DNA from: Desulfobulbus propionicus
Lineage (GTDB): Bacteria > Desulfobacterota > Desulfobulbia > Desulfobulbales > Desulfobulbaceae
Reading direction: 5' to 3'
DNA: 64,000 nt
NCBI GenBank assembly: GCA_002746685.1
Contig: PDQK01000029.1
Span: 1-64,000, forward strand
Shown here: positions 25,603 through 36,371 of the stretch, one piece after another
Position numbering within the stretch: the first letter of the stretch is position 1
Layout: every line of letters begins with the position of its first letter
Notes under the pieces: model-generated
Database searches by the model: none
What the model was told of the DNA's origin: nothing
What the model saw: only the letters and a program-made list of their open reading frames with translations
Program-made: the position numbers and the translations under genes

Positions 25603-28600
25603 GTGCTTCGAATCAGTTCAAGCAACTCTTCTGCACTCATCCTGGCACTCACATCTGTTCCTTCCAGGAGCGAGTTGGCCAAATCTCTTTTTTCCTGGTG
25701 TAAGCGCACAATTTTCTCTTCAATGGTACCAGCTGTAACCAATCGGTACACGGTCACCGGTCGTTTCTGCCCAATACGATGAGCACGGTCTGCAGCTTGA
25801 TCTTCCACCGCTGGATTCCACCAGGGATCCATGTGAATAACATAATCGGCGGCAGTAAGGTTCAAACCAAGACCTCCAGCTTTAAGGCTAATAAGAAACA
25901 GATCGCCATCCCCAGCCTGAAAGCTTTCCACCTGGCGTTGCCGCTCCTTAGCGGGTGTTGTTCCGTCCAGATACTTGTAAGCAATCTTTTCCTCATCCAG
26001 AAACTGCCGGATCAGGGCAAGGTGCCCGGTGAACTGACTGAAGACCAACGCCTTATGCCGCCCACCCAGCAGCTCTTCGATAACATCTTTAAACACTTTA
26101 AGCTTGGTGGAGGGGATGGTAACATTTTCGTTGATTAGCCTGGGGTTACAGCATGCACGCCGGAGTCGCATGATCTCCGCTAAAATACGCAGGTGACGTC
26201 CATTTTTCTCTGCACTGCCTTCAATATTTTCAATGGCCTGCTGACGAAGCGCCTCATAAAACTGGAGTTCTTCAGGCTGCATTTCAACCCTGAGGGTAAT
26301 CTCGGTACGTGGTGGCAATTCATCCAACACCTGAGACTTGATTCGGCGCAGCATAAAGGGCCGGATCAACTTTTTCAGTGACCTGCGCGCGTCACGATCC
26401 TGGTATTTTTCAATGGGGATGCCAAAACGGCTGTTGAACTGCTTATAGCTTCCAAGCAGTCCACGATTAATAAAGCTGAACAGGTTCCACAGCTCGCCCA
26501 AGTGATTTTCTATGGGGGTGCCAGTAGTGATTAAACGAAAACGGGCATTGAGTTTCATGGCAGCCCGGGATCGCTTGGTTGCTGCATTTTTAATGGCCTG
26601 GGCCTCATCAAGCACCACCGCCTGCCAGCGTACCTTTTCAAGCAGTTCAATCTCCTGTTGGAGCAAGGTGTAGCTGGTAATCAGCAGGTCAAATTTACCC
26701 AACTTATCAATGACACTTTCCCGATCCTGACCTGTTAGCTGATGAATGGTAAACGTTGGGGCAAACCGGTTGACCTCAGATTCCCAGTTCATGCATACCG
26801 AAGTTGGGGCCACCACCAGAGTTGGCCCACGGTCGGCCAGCCCTAAAATGACAGCAATGGCCTGCAGGGTTTTACCAAGCCCCATGTCATCGGCAAGGCA
26901 GGCACCGATCCCAAGCTGCGCCAGCCTACTCATCCAGGTGAACCCTTCCAGTTGGTAGTCGCGCAGTTCAGCCTTGAGGGTGGAAGGGACCCGGGGGACC
27001 GTTTTTTGCGCGTCAGCAACATTTTGCTGCTGCTGCTTCCAGCCTTCATCCACCGTGGCATCAGCCTGCTGGGCAAACTCATCCAGGGCAATTGCTGCCA
27101 GGGGATGAACCGTGACCTCGTCATCGTCTTCAGACTCACTATTGCCAAACAAAATCAACTCTTCCAGGCGATGACGAAATTCCTGGGTCAGAGCCAAAAA
27201 CTGGCCGTCGCCCATGGGTATGAAACGGCTCTTTGCTTCGCTCACTTTATCCAGCAGGGACTTGAGACTGATCACCTCATCCTGATCGATCTCCAGATGT
27301 CCGGACAGGGCAAACCAATCCTGCTGGCTGGTTCGAATATTCAGGTTGAGCTGATTCACACTGATCTGGCGACGGATGGCGATCTTCTCTCCTTCCGGCC
27401 ATTCCAGCACCACCTTGTCCCTGATTTCCTCGATCTCCAGCAGCGCCTGAAGGCATTCCTCAGGATCAAAAAGATGCCACTCCCGTTTCTCTTCCTGCTC
27501 AAGGTCAATGGCAAGGTCAAGCATGGGGCAGCTCTCTTCTATCTCGCGAGCCTTTTGTTCTTCAAGAAGCAAGTTACGTCTGGTCTGAACCCGTCTGCCA
27601 CCGATTTCTGCCATCAGATTGGCAACACCAATCCCAGGTTTGAGGTAGGGGCCACCGCCGGAAAAAGGGCGAACAAACATTTCCAACCTAAACCCGCTGC
27701 CATAAGGGATGATATGGATATGGATGGTGGAATCACTCTCCACCATTGCTGCCTGCTCACTTTCGCTGACCATTTCAATGGAGGAGTGGACCGTCATAAA
27801 CGAAGCAATATTGCCGATGGCATCAAGAACCTGTTTACAGGCTTCAATGGGCACATTTAAGCCATCTTTTCCGGTAATCTCAGCGACCTTACGGTGCTCT
27901 TCCTTGATCTGGATTATCCGAAACCGGGTAGGGGTTTCCTTCCATACGGCCAGATTGCCCTCCCCAATATCCTGGGAAAAATGGATAAAAAGCGTTTCAC
28001 CTTTCTGCTCAACCACCAGCTCAGGTTCTCCGGCAACCAGTTCCACCGGGGTGCGTTGGGATTGATCAAGAAAAATATGCGGATGACCAACCAGCAGAGG
28101 CAAGGCCTTGTCATAATCAAAATCGCACCCACCGTTACGGCCAGTCACCTCACCGACCTGGAGTATGGTTTCACACACCTGCCGGTCCTGGCTAGTAAGA
28201 TAGTCAAAATCCCTGGTTACCAGTAACCGATTGAGTGCCACAGCCCTCCCCTTTGTCCACCCTCCAGAGCTCGTTCGTTTTTGCTCCTTTGGCTGCAAAG
28301 AAAGCATGTTGGGTGAGTAGCCAACAAACCAGGCCAGCCTGGTGTTGCGCTCAGGCGCACTTACCTTTCTGGTGATATGAATCAGATCCTGCAGACTTTG
28401 TTTCCAGGAATCTTTGGGGGAAATAATATGGGTCAGGCAACGACATTGGAGTTTTTCTGCAATCGCTTCTGCTACCTCTTTTTTGGTGTGATACTCGTAC
28501 CCTAAGGCTGCCAGCAACTCAGCGGTTTCCATACTGAGCCAGTCAAAGGTATTTTCACTGGCCTGGTCATGCAAGGCCGCAAGTGCCTTTTGGAAATCAG

Positions 28601-29771
28601 CTGGAATTTCAACTCCAATCCAGTACAGCGAGAGCACCGCAACCAAGGTGGTCAGGCTCCGTTCTTCGGTGGCCAGCCGGTCAGTTAATGCCATCATATC
28701 AGGCATGGTTCCCTCTGGTGCCCGGATCACCGCATCAAGGAACCGATATGCCACCTCTTCAGGCCCCCCCTGGAATCGTTCCAGGACCACATTGATACTT
28801 TCCTGAACAACCTGCCTGTCACTTCCTCCGTGTTTTGCCAGCAGGGCAAAGATACAAAACAGGCCAGTTATGCCAAAGAAAAAGACCGGTCCGTCACCTG
28901 CATATTCACGTAACCGCGCAAGATCCTCGTCAAAAAGCTGTAAGGCATCATCAAGTTCACCGCGCAAAAAAACGACCGTACCACTGTAACCCGAGCCCTG
29001 AAAAGAATCAGCATGAAGCTTAAGCAGTTTTTCCAGATCCTCAAAACGCCCCTGAAGGAGATAATAGTTGGCAAGTAGACGGTGAAAAGGAACCATCTCC
29101 AAACTTGAAACTGACAAGGCAACCTCGTTTTCCAGATAGGCGATAACCTTGGGGAAATGGCGCAAACTTTCAAGCGAGTAACGGATCACCTGTTCAAGCA
29201 GAAAAAACTGGAACGAACCTGGCAGCGATCCCAGCCAGTCCCGGTCAAAAGCGTGTGCGACCACCAGAACCGCAGGCGGATCTGTTTCCAGTTCCTGGGT
29301 ACACTCCTGATCTAGAAACTCCAGTGCCTGATCTATACGATCAAAATCCTGCAGGTATACCCCAATACGAAATTGTCTCAGCGCACGCCAGCAGCGGGTA
29401 GCCCGTTTGCCGTAATGATAGGACACAGGGGCTTCTTTTTCCACGAGAGCTGCAAGCGCATCAAACCTTCCCTCTGCAATGGCCAACCGAGTCAGCTGTT
29501 CAGGACTCACACTTGCACACTGATTTTTAGAGGAAAGAAACCCTTTTTGCTGCAGGGATTTAATCGCTTTATCAATATCTTCTTTACGTGGTTTTTTGCC
29601 CTTATTCTCTCCATCAGGCAATTGAATGTTTGCTCGGGAAACACACTTGGCAAGAAAGGTTTTTGAAACTGGCTCGTAAATAATGGACACCAACTGGAGC
29701 AGCAGTTGTTCTAAAAAAGGCAATTCTTGAAGTAGATCTTGTATTGGTCTTTCCCGGTTGCTTTCCACCAT
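25599..29771 (-). CDS. large SNF2/SWI2-family ATPase
   Basis: The 1390-residue protein has a C-terminal SNF2 engine. Motif I is LADDMGLGKTLQAI (about residue 950), motif Ia VVAPTSVCMNWESE, Walker B VVLDEAQAIKN (DEAQ box), TGTPIENHLGELW, and the helicase C half has LVFSQFTGHLALIRQFL, KAGGLGLNLTAAD and DRAHRIGQKRPV. The N-terminal 900 residues are largely helical and tetratricopeptide-like at first sight, then a beta-rich SNF2-associated segment; I cannot name them. Such bacterial proteins move along DNA or displace proteins or RNA polymerase. It converges with recO with a 4-base overlap, and a terminator lies just upstream of its start. Confidence 0.88.
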   Translation of the reverse strand: MVESNRERPIQDLLQELPFLEQLLLQLVSIIYEPVSKTFLAKCVSRANIQLPDGENKGKKPRKEDIDKAIKSLQQKGFLSSKNQCASVSPEQLTRLAIAEGRFDALAALVEKEAPVSYHYGKRATRCWRALRQFRIGVYLQDFDRIDQALEFLDQECTQELETDPPAVLVVAHAFDRDWLGSLPGSFQFFLLEQVIRYSLESLRHFPKVIAYLENEVALSVSSLEMVPFHRLLANYYLLQGRFEDLEKLLKLHADSFQGSGYSGTVVFLRGELDDALQLFDEDLARLREYAGDGPVFFFGITGLFCIFALLAKHGGSDRQVVQESINVVLERFQGGPEEVAYRFLDAVIRAPEGTMPDMMALTDRLATEERSLTTLVAVLSLYWIGVEIPADFQKALAALHDQASENTFDWLSMETAELLAALGYEYHTKKEVAEAIAEKLQCRCLTHIISPKDSWKQSLQDLIHITRKVSAPERNTRLAWFVGYSPNMLSLQPKEQKRTSSGGWTKGRAVALNRLLVTRDFDYLTSQDRQVCETILQVGEVTGRNGGCDFDYDKALPLLVGHPHIFLDQSQRTPVELVAGEPELVVEQKGETLFIHFSQDIGEGNLAVWKETPTRFRIIQIKEEHRKVAEITGKDGLNVPIEACKQVLDAIGNIASFMTVHSSIEMVSESEQAAMVESDSTIHIHIIPYGSGFRLEMFVRPFSGGGPYLKPGIGVANLMAEIGGRRVQTRRNLLLEEQKAREIEESCPMLDLAIDLEQEEKREWHLFDPEECLQALLEIEEIRDKVVLEWPEGEKIAIRRQISVNQLNLNIRTSQQDWFALSGHLEIDQDEVISLKSLLDKVSEAKSRFIPMGDGQFLALTQEFRHRLEELILFGNSESEDDDEVTVHPLAAIALDEFAQQADATVDEGWKQQQQNVADAQKTVPRVPSTLKAELRDYQLEGFTWMSRLAQLGIGACLADDMGLGKTLQAIAVILGLADRGPTLVVAPTSVCMNWESEVNRFAPTFTIHQLTGQDRESVIDKLGKFDLLITSYTLLQQEIELLEKVRWQAVVLDEAQAIKNAATKRSRAAMKLNARFRLITTGTPIENHLGELWNLFSFINRGLLGSYKQFNSRFGIPIEKYQDRDARRSLKKLIRPFMLRRIKSQVLDELPPRTEITLRVEMQPEELQFYEALRQQAIENIEGSAEKNGRHLRILAEIMRLRRACCNPRLINENVTIPSTKLKVFKDVIEELLGGRHKALVFSQFTGHLALIRQFLDEEKIAYKYLDGTTPAKERQRQVESFQAGDGDLFLISLKAGGLGLNLTAADYVIHMDPWWNPAVEDQAADRAHRIGQKRPVTVYRLVTAGTIEEKIVRLHQEKRDLANSLLEGTDVSARMSAEELLELIRST

Positions 29772-29829
29772 GTTCTTTATCTCTACTACCTGGAGAACAA
29801 ACCCAGCGAATCTGTCCCCATTACGCTAC

Positions 29830-29865
29830 AAAAAAACACCTCGACACAATGCGTGCCGAGGTGTT
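29830..29865 (-). terminator. rho-independent terminator after ppiD
   Basis: AACACCTCG (29835-29843) and CGAGGTGTT (29857-29865) pair, and on the minus strand the stem is followed by seven T (29830-29836). It ends the ppiD transcript before the SNF2 gene. Confidence 0.88.
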
Positions 29866-29915
29866 ACTCATCTTCTGATCTCGCTAAAGATGGCAGTTAT
29901 CTACCATGCGTTGTC

Positions 29916-31790
29916 TCACTGTAACAGTTGTTCATTAATCCAGATTTTCGCATCGCTTCTCAGTCGATCAACCCAGCTTTGGACAAGCCGGTTCTGTTGA
30001 TTGGCTAAAAGCTGATCCGCCAGCTGCTGTTGTTGCATTTCGTCCATCTTATCAGCGGACTGTCTGGTCTCGGTCACGTCAAAGAGGGTAAAGGTATCTC
30101 CCTGAGCAATGACGTCTTCTCCCATACCAGTGACGGTTTTCAGGTCAAAGGCTGCCTGTACCACATCAGCAGCAACTCCGGCTGCAGAACCACCTCGTTT
30201 TATAAAACCTGATTTTTTCACGCCTTCAAGGGTGGCAAAATCAGCACCAGCTTGTACTTCAGCCAGCTTTTTATATGCAGCAGCCCTGGCAAGCTCCACA
30301 CTTTTTTCCTGTGTATAATCAGCTACAACCTGCTCTCTCACTTGCTCAAGTGCTGGTACTTCAGGGGCCTTGATGTCTTCAACAAAACCAATCCCATACC
30401 CGTCTTCCACCTCAGTAAGAGAGCTGAGTTCGCCCTTGCTTAGACCAAAAACCACATCAAGCAGGGCACCAGCTTTGGCAAGTTGAGCTGGCGGATGCTT
30501 ACGCTCAAAGAAATCAGCGGCTGCTACATTTTCCCCACCGTTTTCAACATACTTGGCCAGGCTCCCAGCACGGATAATCTCTTCGTAAGCATTTGAGACC
30601 TTTTTAAAGGTAATGCCACGCACCCGCTTATTTTTCAGTTCACTGGTAATTGCACCACGCACCTCGGCCAAACTCTTGGTTGTGGCAGGTTGAATTTCAG
30701 TCAGCTTGATAACGTGATAACCAAATGGCGTTTCCACAATCTCAGAAAGTGCACCTTTTTCCATGGAGAAAACCGCTGCATCAAAGGCAGGCACCATGGC
30801 TCCACGTGGGAATAAACCAAGATCGCCACCTTTTGTTTTGCTGGGCCCTTCAGAAAACTCCGTGGCAAGGGCAGCGAAATCTGCACCCTCTCGAAGTTGC
30901 TGTAAAATATCTTCAGCTTTTTTGCGCTGTTCAGCTTTTCTCTCAGCACTATCTGACTCAGCTACCTTAAACAGAATGTGACTGGCACGTCGCTGCTCAG
31001 GAGTCTGGTAATGCTGCTTATTTTCCTCATAATATTGTGCTACCTGGCCCTCTTCCAAAACGACCTCATCCAGGTCAGCAGCAAATGGAAAATAGAGATA
31101 CTGAAGTTTCACCTGAGGATCAGTTTTATATTGTTCATTATTCTTTTCGTACCAGGCAGCCAGTTCATCATCCTCAACCGTCACCTGATCACGATACCCC
31201 TTAGCTGTAAAGGTAAGGTAAGCGATGTTGACCTCTGTGTTACTGTAATCGGTCCAGGTCTTGAGCTCATTTTGAGGCAGGGCTGCAAAAGAGCCAATCA
31301 CTTCAACCACCCGGCTGGTGAGCATATCGCCTTGTAAATCTTTTTCAAAGGAAATGGGGGTAAGGTGGTTTTGCCCAAGCACTGCTTTATAACGATCCAT
31401 ATCAAAATGACCGTCTACCTGAAACACCGGCATCTCCTCAATCCGGCGCTGGGTTTCTTTTTTACTTACCATAAGTCCAATCTCATCTGCCCCCTGGCGG
31501 AGCAGTTCAGATTGAATCAGCTGGCTGAGCACCTGATTTTTTAATCCAATACCATCGAAAAACCCTTCCGGTACCTGACCGCCAAACTGCTGGCGATAGG
31601 TATCTGCTGCTCGTTCGTAACTTTGCTGAAAATCCTGAAACGGGATTTCAACGTCATTGACCGTTGCCGCAGCATTTCTATTATTATTGAGGTTACTCCC
31701 AACCCCCCAGAAAATAAAAACAACCGCTATAAGAACAACCATTGCCTGAATGACAAAGGATTGTGCCTGTTTTCTTAAAATATTCAGCAT
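29916..31790 (-). CDS. PpiD-like membrane-anchored peptidyl-prolyl isomerase
   Basis: The 624-residue protein has one N-terminal transmembrane helix (AMVVLIAVVFIFWGVGS), a SurA-N-like chaperone domain (YERAADTYRQQFGGQVPEGF) and a parvulin domain at about 265-365 (RRASHILFKVAES, GGDLGLFPRGAMVPAFD, PFGYHVIKL). A long chaperone C-terminus follows. This is the PpiD layout: anchored in the inner membrane, acting on proteins as they leave the Sec translocon. It is a separate transcription unit, with a terminator downstream and dsrC divergent upstream. Confidence 0.92.
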   Translation of the reverse strand: MLNILRKQAQSFVIQAMVVLIAVVFIFWGVGSNLNNNRNAAATVNDVEIPFQDFQQSYERAADTYRQQFGGQVPEGFFDGIGLKNQVLSQLIQSELLRQGADEIGLMVSKKETQRRIEEMPVFQVDGHFDMDRYKAVLGQNHLTPISFEKDLQGDMLTSRVVEVIGSFAALPQNELKTWTDYSNTEVNIAYLTFTAKGYRDQVTVEDDELAAWYEKNNEQYKTDPQVKLQYLYFPFAADLDEVVLEEGQVAQYYEENKQHYQTPEQRRASHILFKVAESDSAERKAEQRKKAEDILQQLREGADFAALATEFSEGPSKTKGGDLGLFPRGAMVPAFDAAVFSMEKGALSEIVETPFGYHVIKLTEIQPATTKSLAEVRGAITSELKNKRVRGITFKKVSNAYEEIIRAGSLAKYVENGGENVAAADFFERKHPPAQLAKAGALLDVVFGLSKGELSSLTEVEDGYGIGFVEDIKAPEVPALEQVREQVVADYTQEKSVELARAAAYKKLAEVQAGADFATLEGVKKSGFIKRGGSAAGVAADVVQAAFDLKTVTGMGEDVIAQGDTFTLFDVTETRQSADKMDEMQQQQLADQLLANQQNRLVQSWVDRLRSDAKIWINEQLLQ

Positions 31791-31944
31791 GATGCCAGTA
31801 CTCCTTATCCGTTTTCGTCAACAGCCTTTTCGGGCGAAAAAATCCATTATGTTCAATTTTACCGTAACTTACCAGTGAAAAATGCACTTCATCCGCGAAC
31901 AAAAAAATGATTGACGGTTCATTCAAGAAAAAACTGACGTATGC

Positions 31945-32046
31945 TTGACAAACCCTACCCCCTATAGTAAAAAACTGGTGTTTTTCTAGAAATTAGGATT
32001 TAAAGTTTATGAGTTCTCATTCAATATTAACATTATGCCTAGGAGG
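31945..32046 (+). promoter_or_regulatory. dsrC promoter, leader and strong ribosome site
   Basis: TTGACA (31945-31950) is followed 17 bases later by the weak TAAAAA (31968-31973). TATAGT at 31963-31968 is better but spaced only 12 bases. The leader is then 70-80 bases. AGGAGG (32041-32046) lies 5 bases before the ATG, fitting a highly translated gene. Confidence 0.5.
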
Positions 32047-32051
32047 AACAC

Positions 32052-32372
32052 ATGGCAACAATTGAACACAATGGTACGAGCTACGAAGTAGATGAAGATG
32101 GTTTCTTGCTGAAAGGCGCTGATGACTGGGATGAAAACTGGGTAGACTATGTAAAAGGCGTTGAAGGTATTGCAGAAATCACTGACGAACATCAGAAAGT
32201 TATCGATGCTCTGCAAGAGTATTACAAGAAGAATGGTATCGCACCTATGGTTCGTATCCTTTCCAAAACCACCGGTTTTCCACTCAAGCGTATCTACGAA
32301 CTGTTCCCATCAGGACCAGGTAAAGGCGCTTGTAAAATGGCTGGCCTTCCTAAGCCTACCGGTTGTGTATAA
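32052..32372 (+). CDS. dsrC: DsrC, sulfur-carrier partner of dissimilatory sulfite reductase
   Basis: The 106-residue protein matches DsrC/TusE: GTSYEVDEDGFLL, DWDENWVDYV, ITDEHQKVIDALQEYYKKNG and TTGFPLKRIYELFPSGPGKG. The flexible C-terminal arm has both conserved cysteines, Cys94 (GACKMAG) and the penultimate Cys105 (TGCV), eleven positions apart. Both are required for forming the DsrC trisulfide during sulfite reduction; TusE-type sulfur-relay proteins keep only the last. This is the strongest metabolic marker in the window for dissimilatory sulfur metabolism. It stands alone with its own promoter and terminator, as is usual for dsrC. Confidence 0.96.
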   Translation: MATIEHNGTSYEVDEDGFLLKGADDWDENWVDYVKGVEGIAEITDEHQKVIDALQEYYKKNGIAPMVRILSKTTGFPLKRIYELFPSGPGKGACKMAGLPKPTGCV

Positions 32373-32400
32373 TATAGCCTGACTATTGCATATACAAGGT

Positions 32401-32437
32401 AAAGGGAAAGCTACTCAAGTGGCTTTCCCTTTTTTTT
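32401..32437 (+). terminator. rho-independent terminator of dsrC
   Basis: AAAGGGAAAGC (32401-32411) pairs perfectly with GCTTTCCCTTT (32422-32432), running into eight T (32430-32437). Confidence 0.93.
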
Positions 32438-32463
32438 ATTCTTTTTGCAAAGCCTAACTGCTG

Positions 32464-32712
32464 CTAAAAAGACATCTCCAAAAAATGCGCATGATACCTG
32501 GTCAGGTCTTCTCCGCACTTAGCGCATAGAAAGCGTACCTTGCCGAAAATTTCTGTATCATTTTCCTCTGGCGTAAACGATCCATCGCTATTTTGCCTGT
32601 ACCTGGTTGTAACCAGTACATTTTCTGCAACCTCAACAAAGTCGGTGATGTTGCCGCACATGGTACAGGTTACCTTCCCTGCTGGGTCACCGGTGGGAAT
32701 TTGCACTTTCAT
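32464..32712 (-). CDS. small double-CxxC (zinc-ribbon-like) protein, 82 aa
   Basis: I do not recognise the family. The 82-residue protein has two CxxC knuckles, CTMCG at about 16-20 and CAKCGEDL at about 63-70, separated by 43 residues. This is the spacing of a zinc ribbon or treble clef. Hydrophilic strands lie between (LVTTRYRQNSDGSFTPEEND). No signal peptide is seen. It is upstream of, and convergent with, dsrC's terminator, and precedes no operon partner. Metal or nucleic acid binding is a guess from the cysteines. Confidence 0.72.
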   Translation of the reverse strand: MKVQIPTGDPAGKVTCTMCGNITDFVEVAENVLVTTRYRQNSDGSFTPEENDTEIFGKVRFLCAKCGEDLTRYHAHFLEMSF

Positions 32713-32766
32713 ACTGTTCGATATTGAATTGGTTTTCAGTCGTTTATTTGCAGCTTGCTCCGCTCA

Positions 32767-35081
<2,315 letters not shown>

Positions 35082-35267
35082 CTACATATCTCCAACCAGG
35101 GTGCCAGCCTTTGCTACATCATCTTTCTCTGCTTCATCAATAAAAAGCAGAACAGCCTCTTTTGGCTTGTTCGCAACCTCAGAAATGACATCTGTTACCC
35201 CTTTGGCAATTTTCTGTTTTTGTTCTCTTGTCAGTGGACCGATGAGCTTAATATTTACGTATGGCAT
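35082..35267 (-). CDS. 4-oxalocrotonate tautomerase-family protein
   Basis: The 61-residue protein MPYVNIKLIGPLTREQKQKI has Pro as the first residue after Met, the catalytic base of this superfamily, and the usual beta-alpha-beta length. It likely forms a hexamer and tautomerises small keto-acids; no aromatic degradation pathway is present nearby. Its stop abuts the ligA start. GGAG precedes the ATG on the minus strand. Confidence 0.88.
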   Translation of the reverse strand: MPYVNIKLIGPLTREQKQKIAKGVTDVISEVANKPKEAVLLFIDEAEKDDVAKAGTLVGDM

Positions 35268-35449
35268 AGGAGTACCTCCAAATTAACTTTACATAGAATA
35301 TCTCCCGAATGCGGGAGCGTTTTGTGGACGACCTCTACGTATTAGCAAATATTTACCTGTTCGTCGATCAGGTATTAGTGAAGACTGGCAAAGAGCAGTA
35401 AAAAAGGGCAGTGTAATGCAGGAAGCGATGAGGGAGGAGAATGTTGAAT
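35268..35449. other. intergenic region with no confident gene
   Basis: It holds the promoter of the tautomerase-ligA-acyP operon. On the plus strand two overlapping frames look somewhat protein-like (one ends in a TAA at about 35449, about 50 codons long, reading RISKYLPVRRSGISEDWQRA). Neither has a start codon with a ribosome site. It may be a gene remnant. Confidence 0.3.
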
Positions 35450-35485
35450 AAAAAAAACCGGCTGACCGGAAAGGGGATCAGCCGG
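35450..35485 (-). terminator. rho-independent terminator of the Cache-like protein gene
   Basis: CCGGCTGA (35458-35465) pairs with TCAGCCGG (35478-35485), with eight T following on the minus strand (35450-35457). Confidence 0.9.
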
Positions 35486-35516
35486 AGTAACAACACGCTA
35501 AAACGCAAGTAAAAGA

Positions 35517-35891
35517 CTAGTAGCCACTTGCTACAAGCAGGTTACTTTTTGTGGTCCTTGCATAGGTGTTTTTTTCTTTTCCCTTCCATTCATACTGTAT
35601 CCACATGCCCTCTGGTGTTGCGCCTTGCAATGCTTCGTAGATAGGCATGGCTTGAGCTTTGAGGTCCTGACCAGCCAAACTTGGGTGGACAATCATCAAC
35701 CCGTCGGCTTGCATGATGAATACATATGGGACATAGGCATCGGCTGTAAACGCAGATGCATCTTTTCCACCATCAATTGCTGCAACAACTTCATCAACAT
35801 GGCTTTTCAAAACTTCTTTGTCTGCAGCAAAAGCAGTTACGGACAAACAGGCAACAGCAGTTAGAACCAGTGCAAGTACAAGACGTTTCAT
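35517..35891 (-). CDS. small exported Cache-like sensor protein
   Basis: The 124-residue protein has a clear Sec signal peptide (LVLALVLTAVACLSVTAFAA). The mature part begins with a long helix and contains YVPYVFIMQADGLMIVHPSL, followed by QAMPIYEALQGATPEGMWIQ. This is the strand pattern of single Cache domains that bind small organic acids in the periplasm. No membrane helix or output domain follows, so it would act as a free binding protein. It has its own terminator and, by its position, its own promoter. Confidence 0.75.
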   Translation of the reverse strand: MKRLVLALVLTAVACLSVTAFAADKEVLKSHVDEVVAAIDGGKDASAFTADAYVPYVFIMQADGLMIVHPSLAGQDLKAQAMPIYEALQGATPEGMWIQYEWKGKEKNTYARTTKSNLLVASGY

Positions 35892-36371
35892 TTTTATCCT
35901 CCCAAAAAATAAATGGATAGGCCCGGAGACATTCCTGAGCCCTTTTCATGAAAAAAAAGCAGTGGTATCAGGCACACCAGCTTTCTTCTTACGCCTTGTA
36001 TAAAGCAGAGTTCGTGCCAATCAATAAAAACAGACAAGCTCCACGCCATAACATTATGATTTCATTTGATTTATCAACAGAAACACCCCTTGAATTTTTC
36101 ATATAACCAATCATCTTTCGCGCAAAAAATGTCGCAGAAGAATAACAACACCATCCTTGATCTAACCATCTTTACGCAACATATCACCCGAGTAGAGCGG
36201 CTTCAGACCAATGTTCAGTTTGTCGGAGTACGGCAACAACACCACACTGAGACTAGCAATTAACCACCGGCAAAGCCGGGGTTTACCTAAAAAAAATATC
36301 TTGCCTCTACCCTTCATTATTGGCAAGGCTCTGCGATCCCCAAGCTTAAACTCTCGAGAGATAGTGGTTTT
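35892..36371. other. 480-base interval with a weak 44-codon ORF and a small hairpin
   Basis: A 44-codon plus-strand ORF (36129-36263) starts with ATG but lacks a ribosome site. Its product (ILDLTIFTQHITRVERLQTN) matches nothing I know. CCGGCAAAGCCGG follows the stop and could form a short stem. It may be the relic of a mobile gene next to the DUF4143 ATPase. Otherwise the interval holds only the promoter of the Cache-like gene. Confidence 0.3.

Noticed and set aside
26952..27860. 302-codon plus-strand ORF antisense to the SNF2 gene
   Set aside because: The minus strand encodes clear SNF2 sequence; the antisense product has no recognisable motif.
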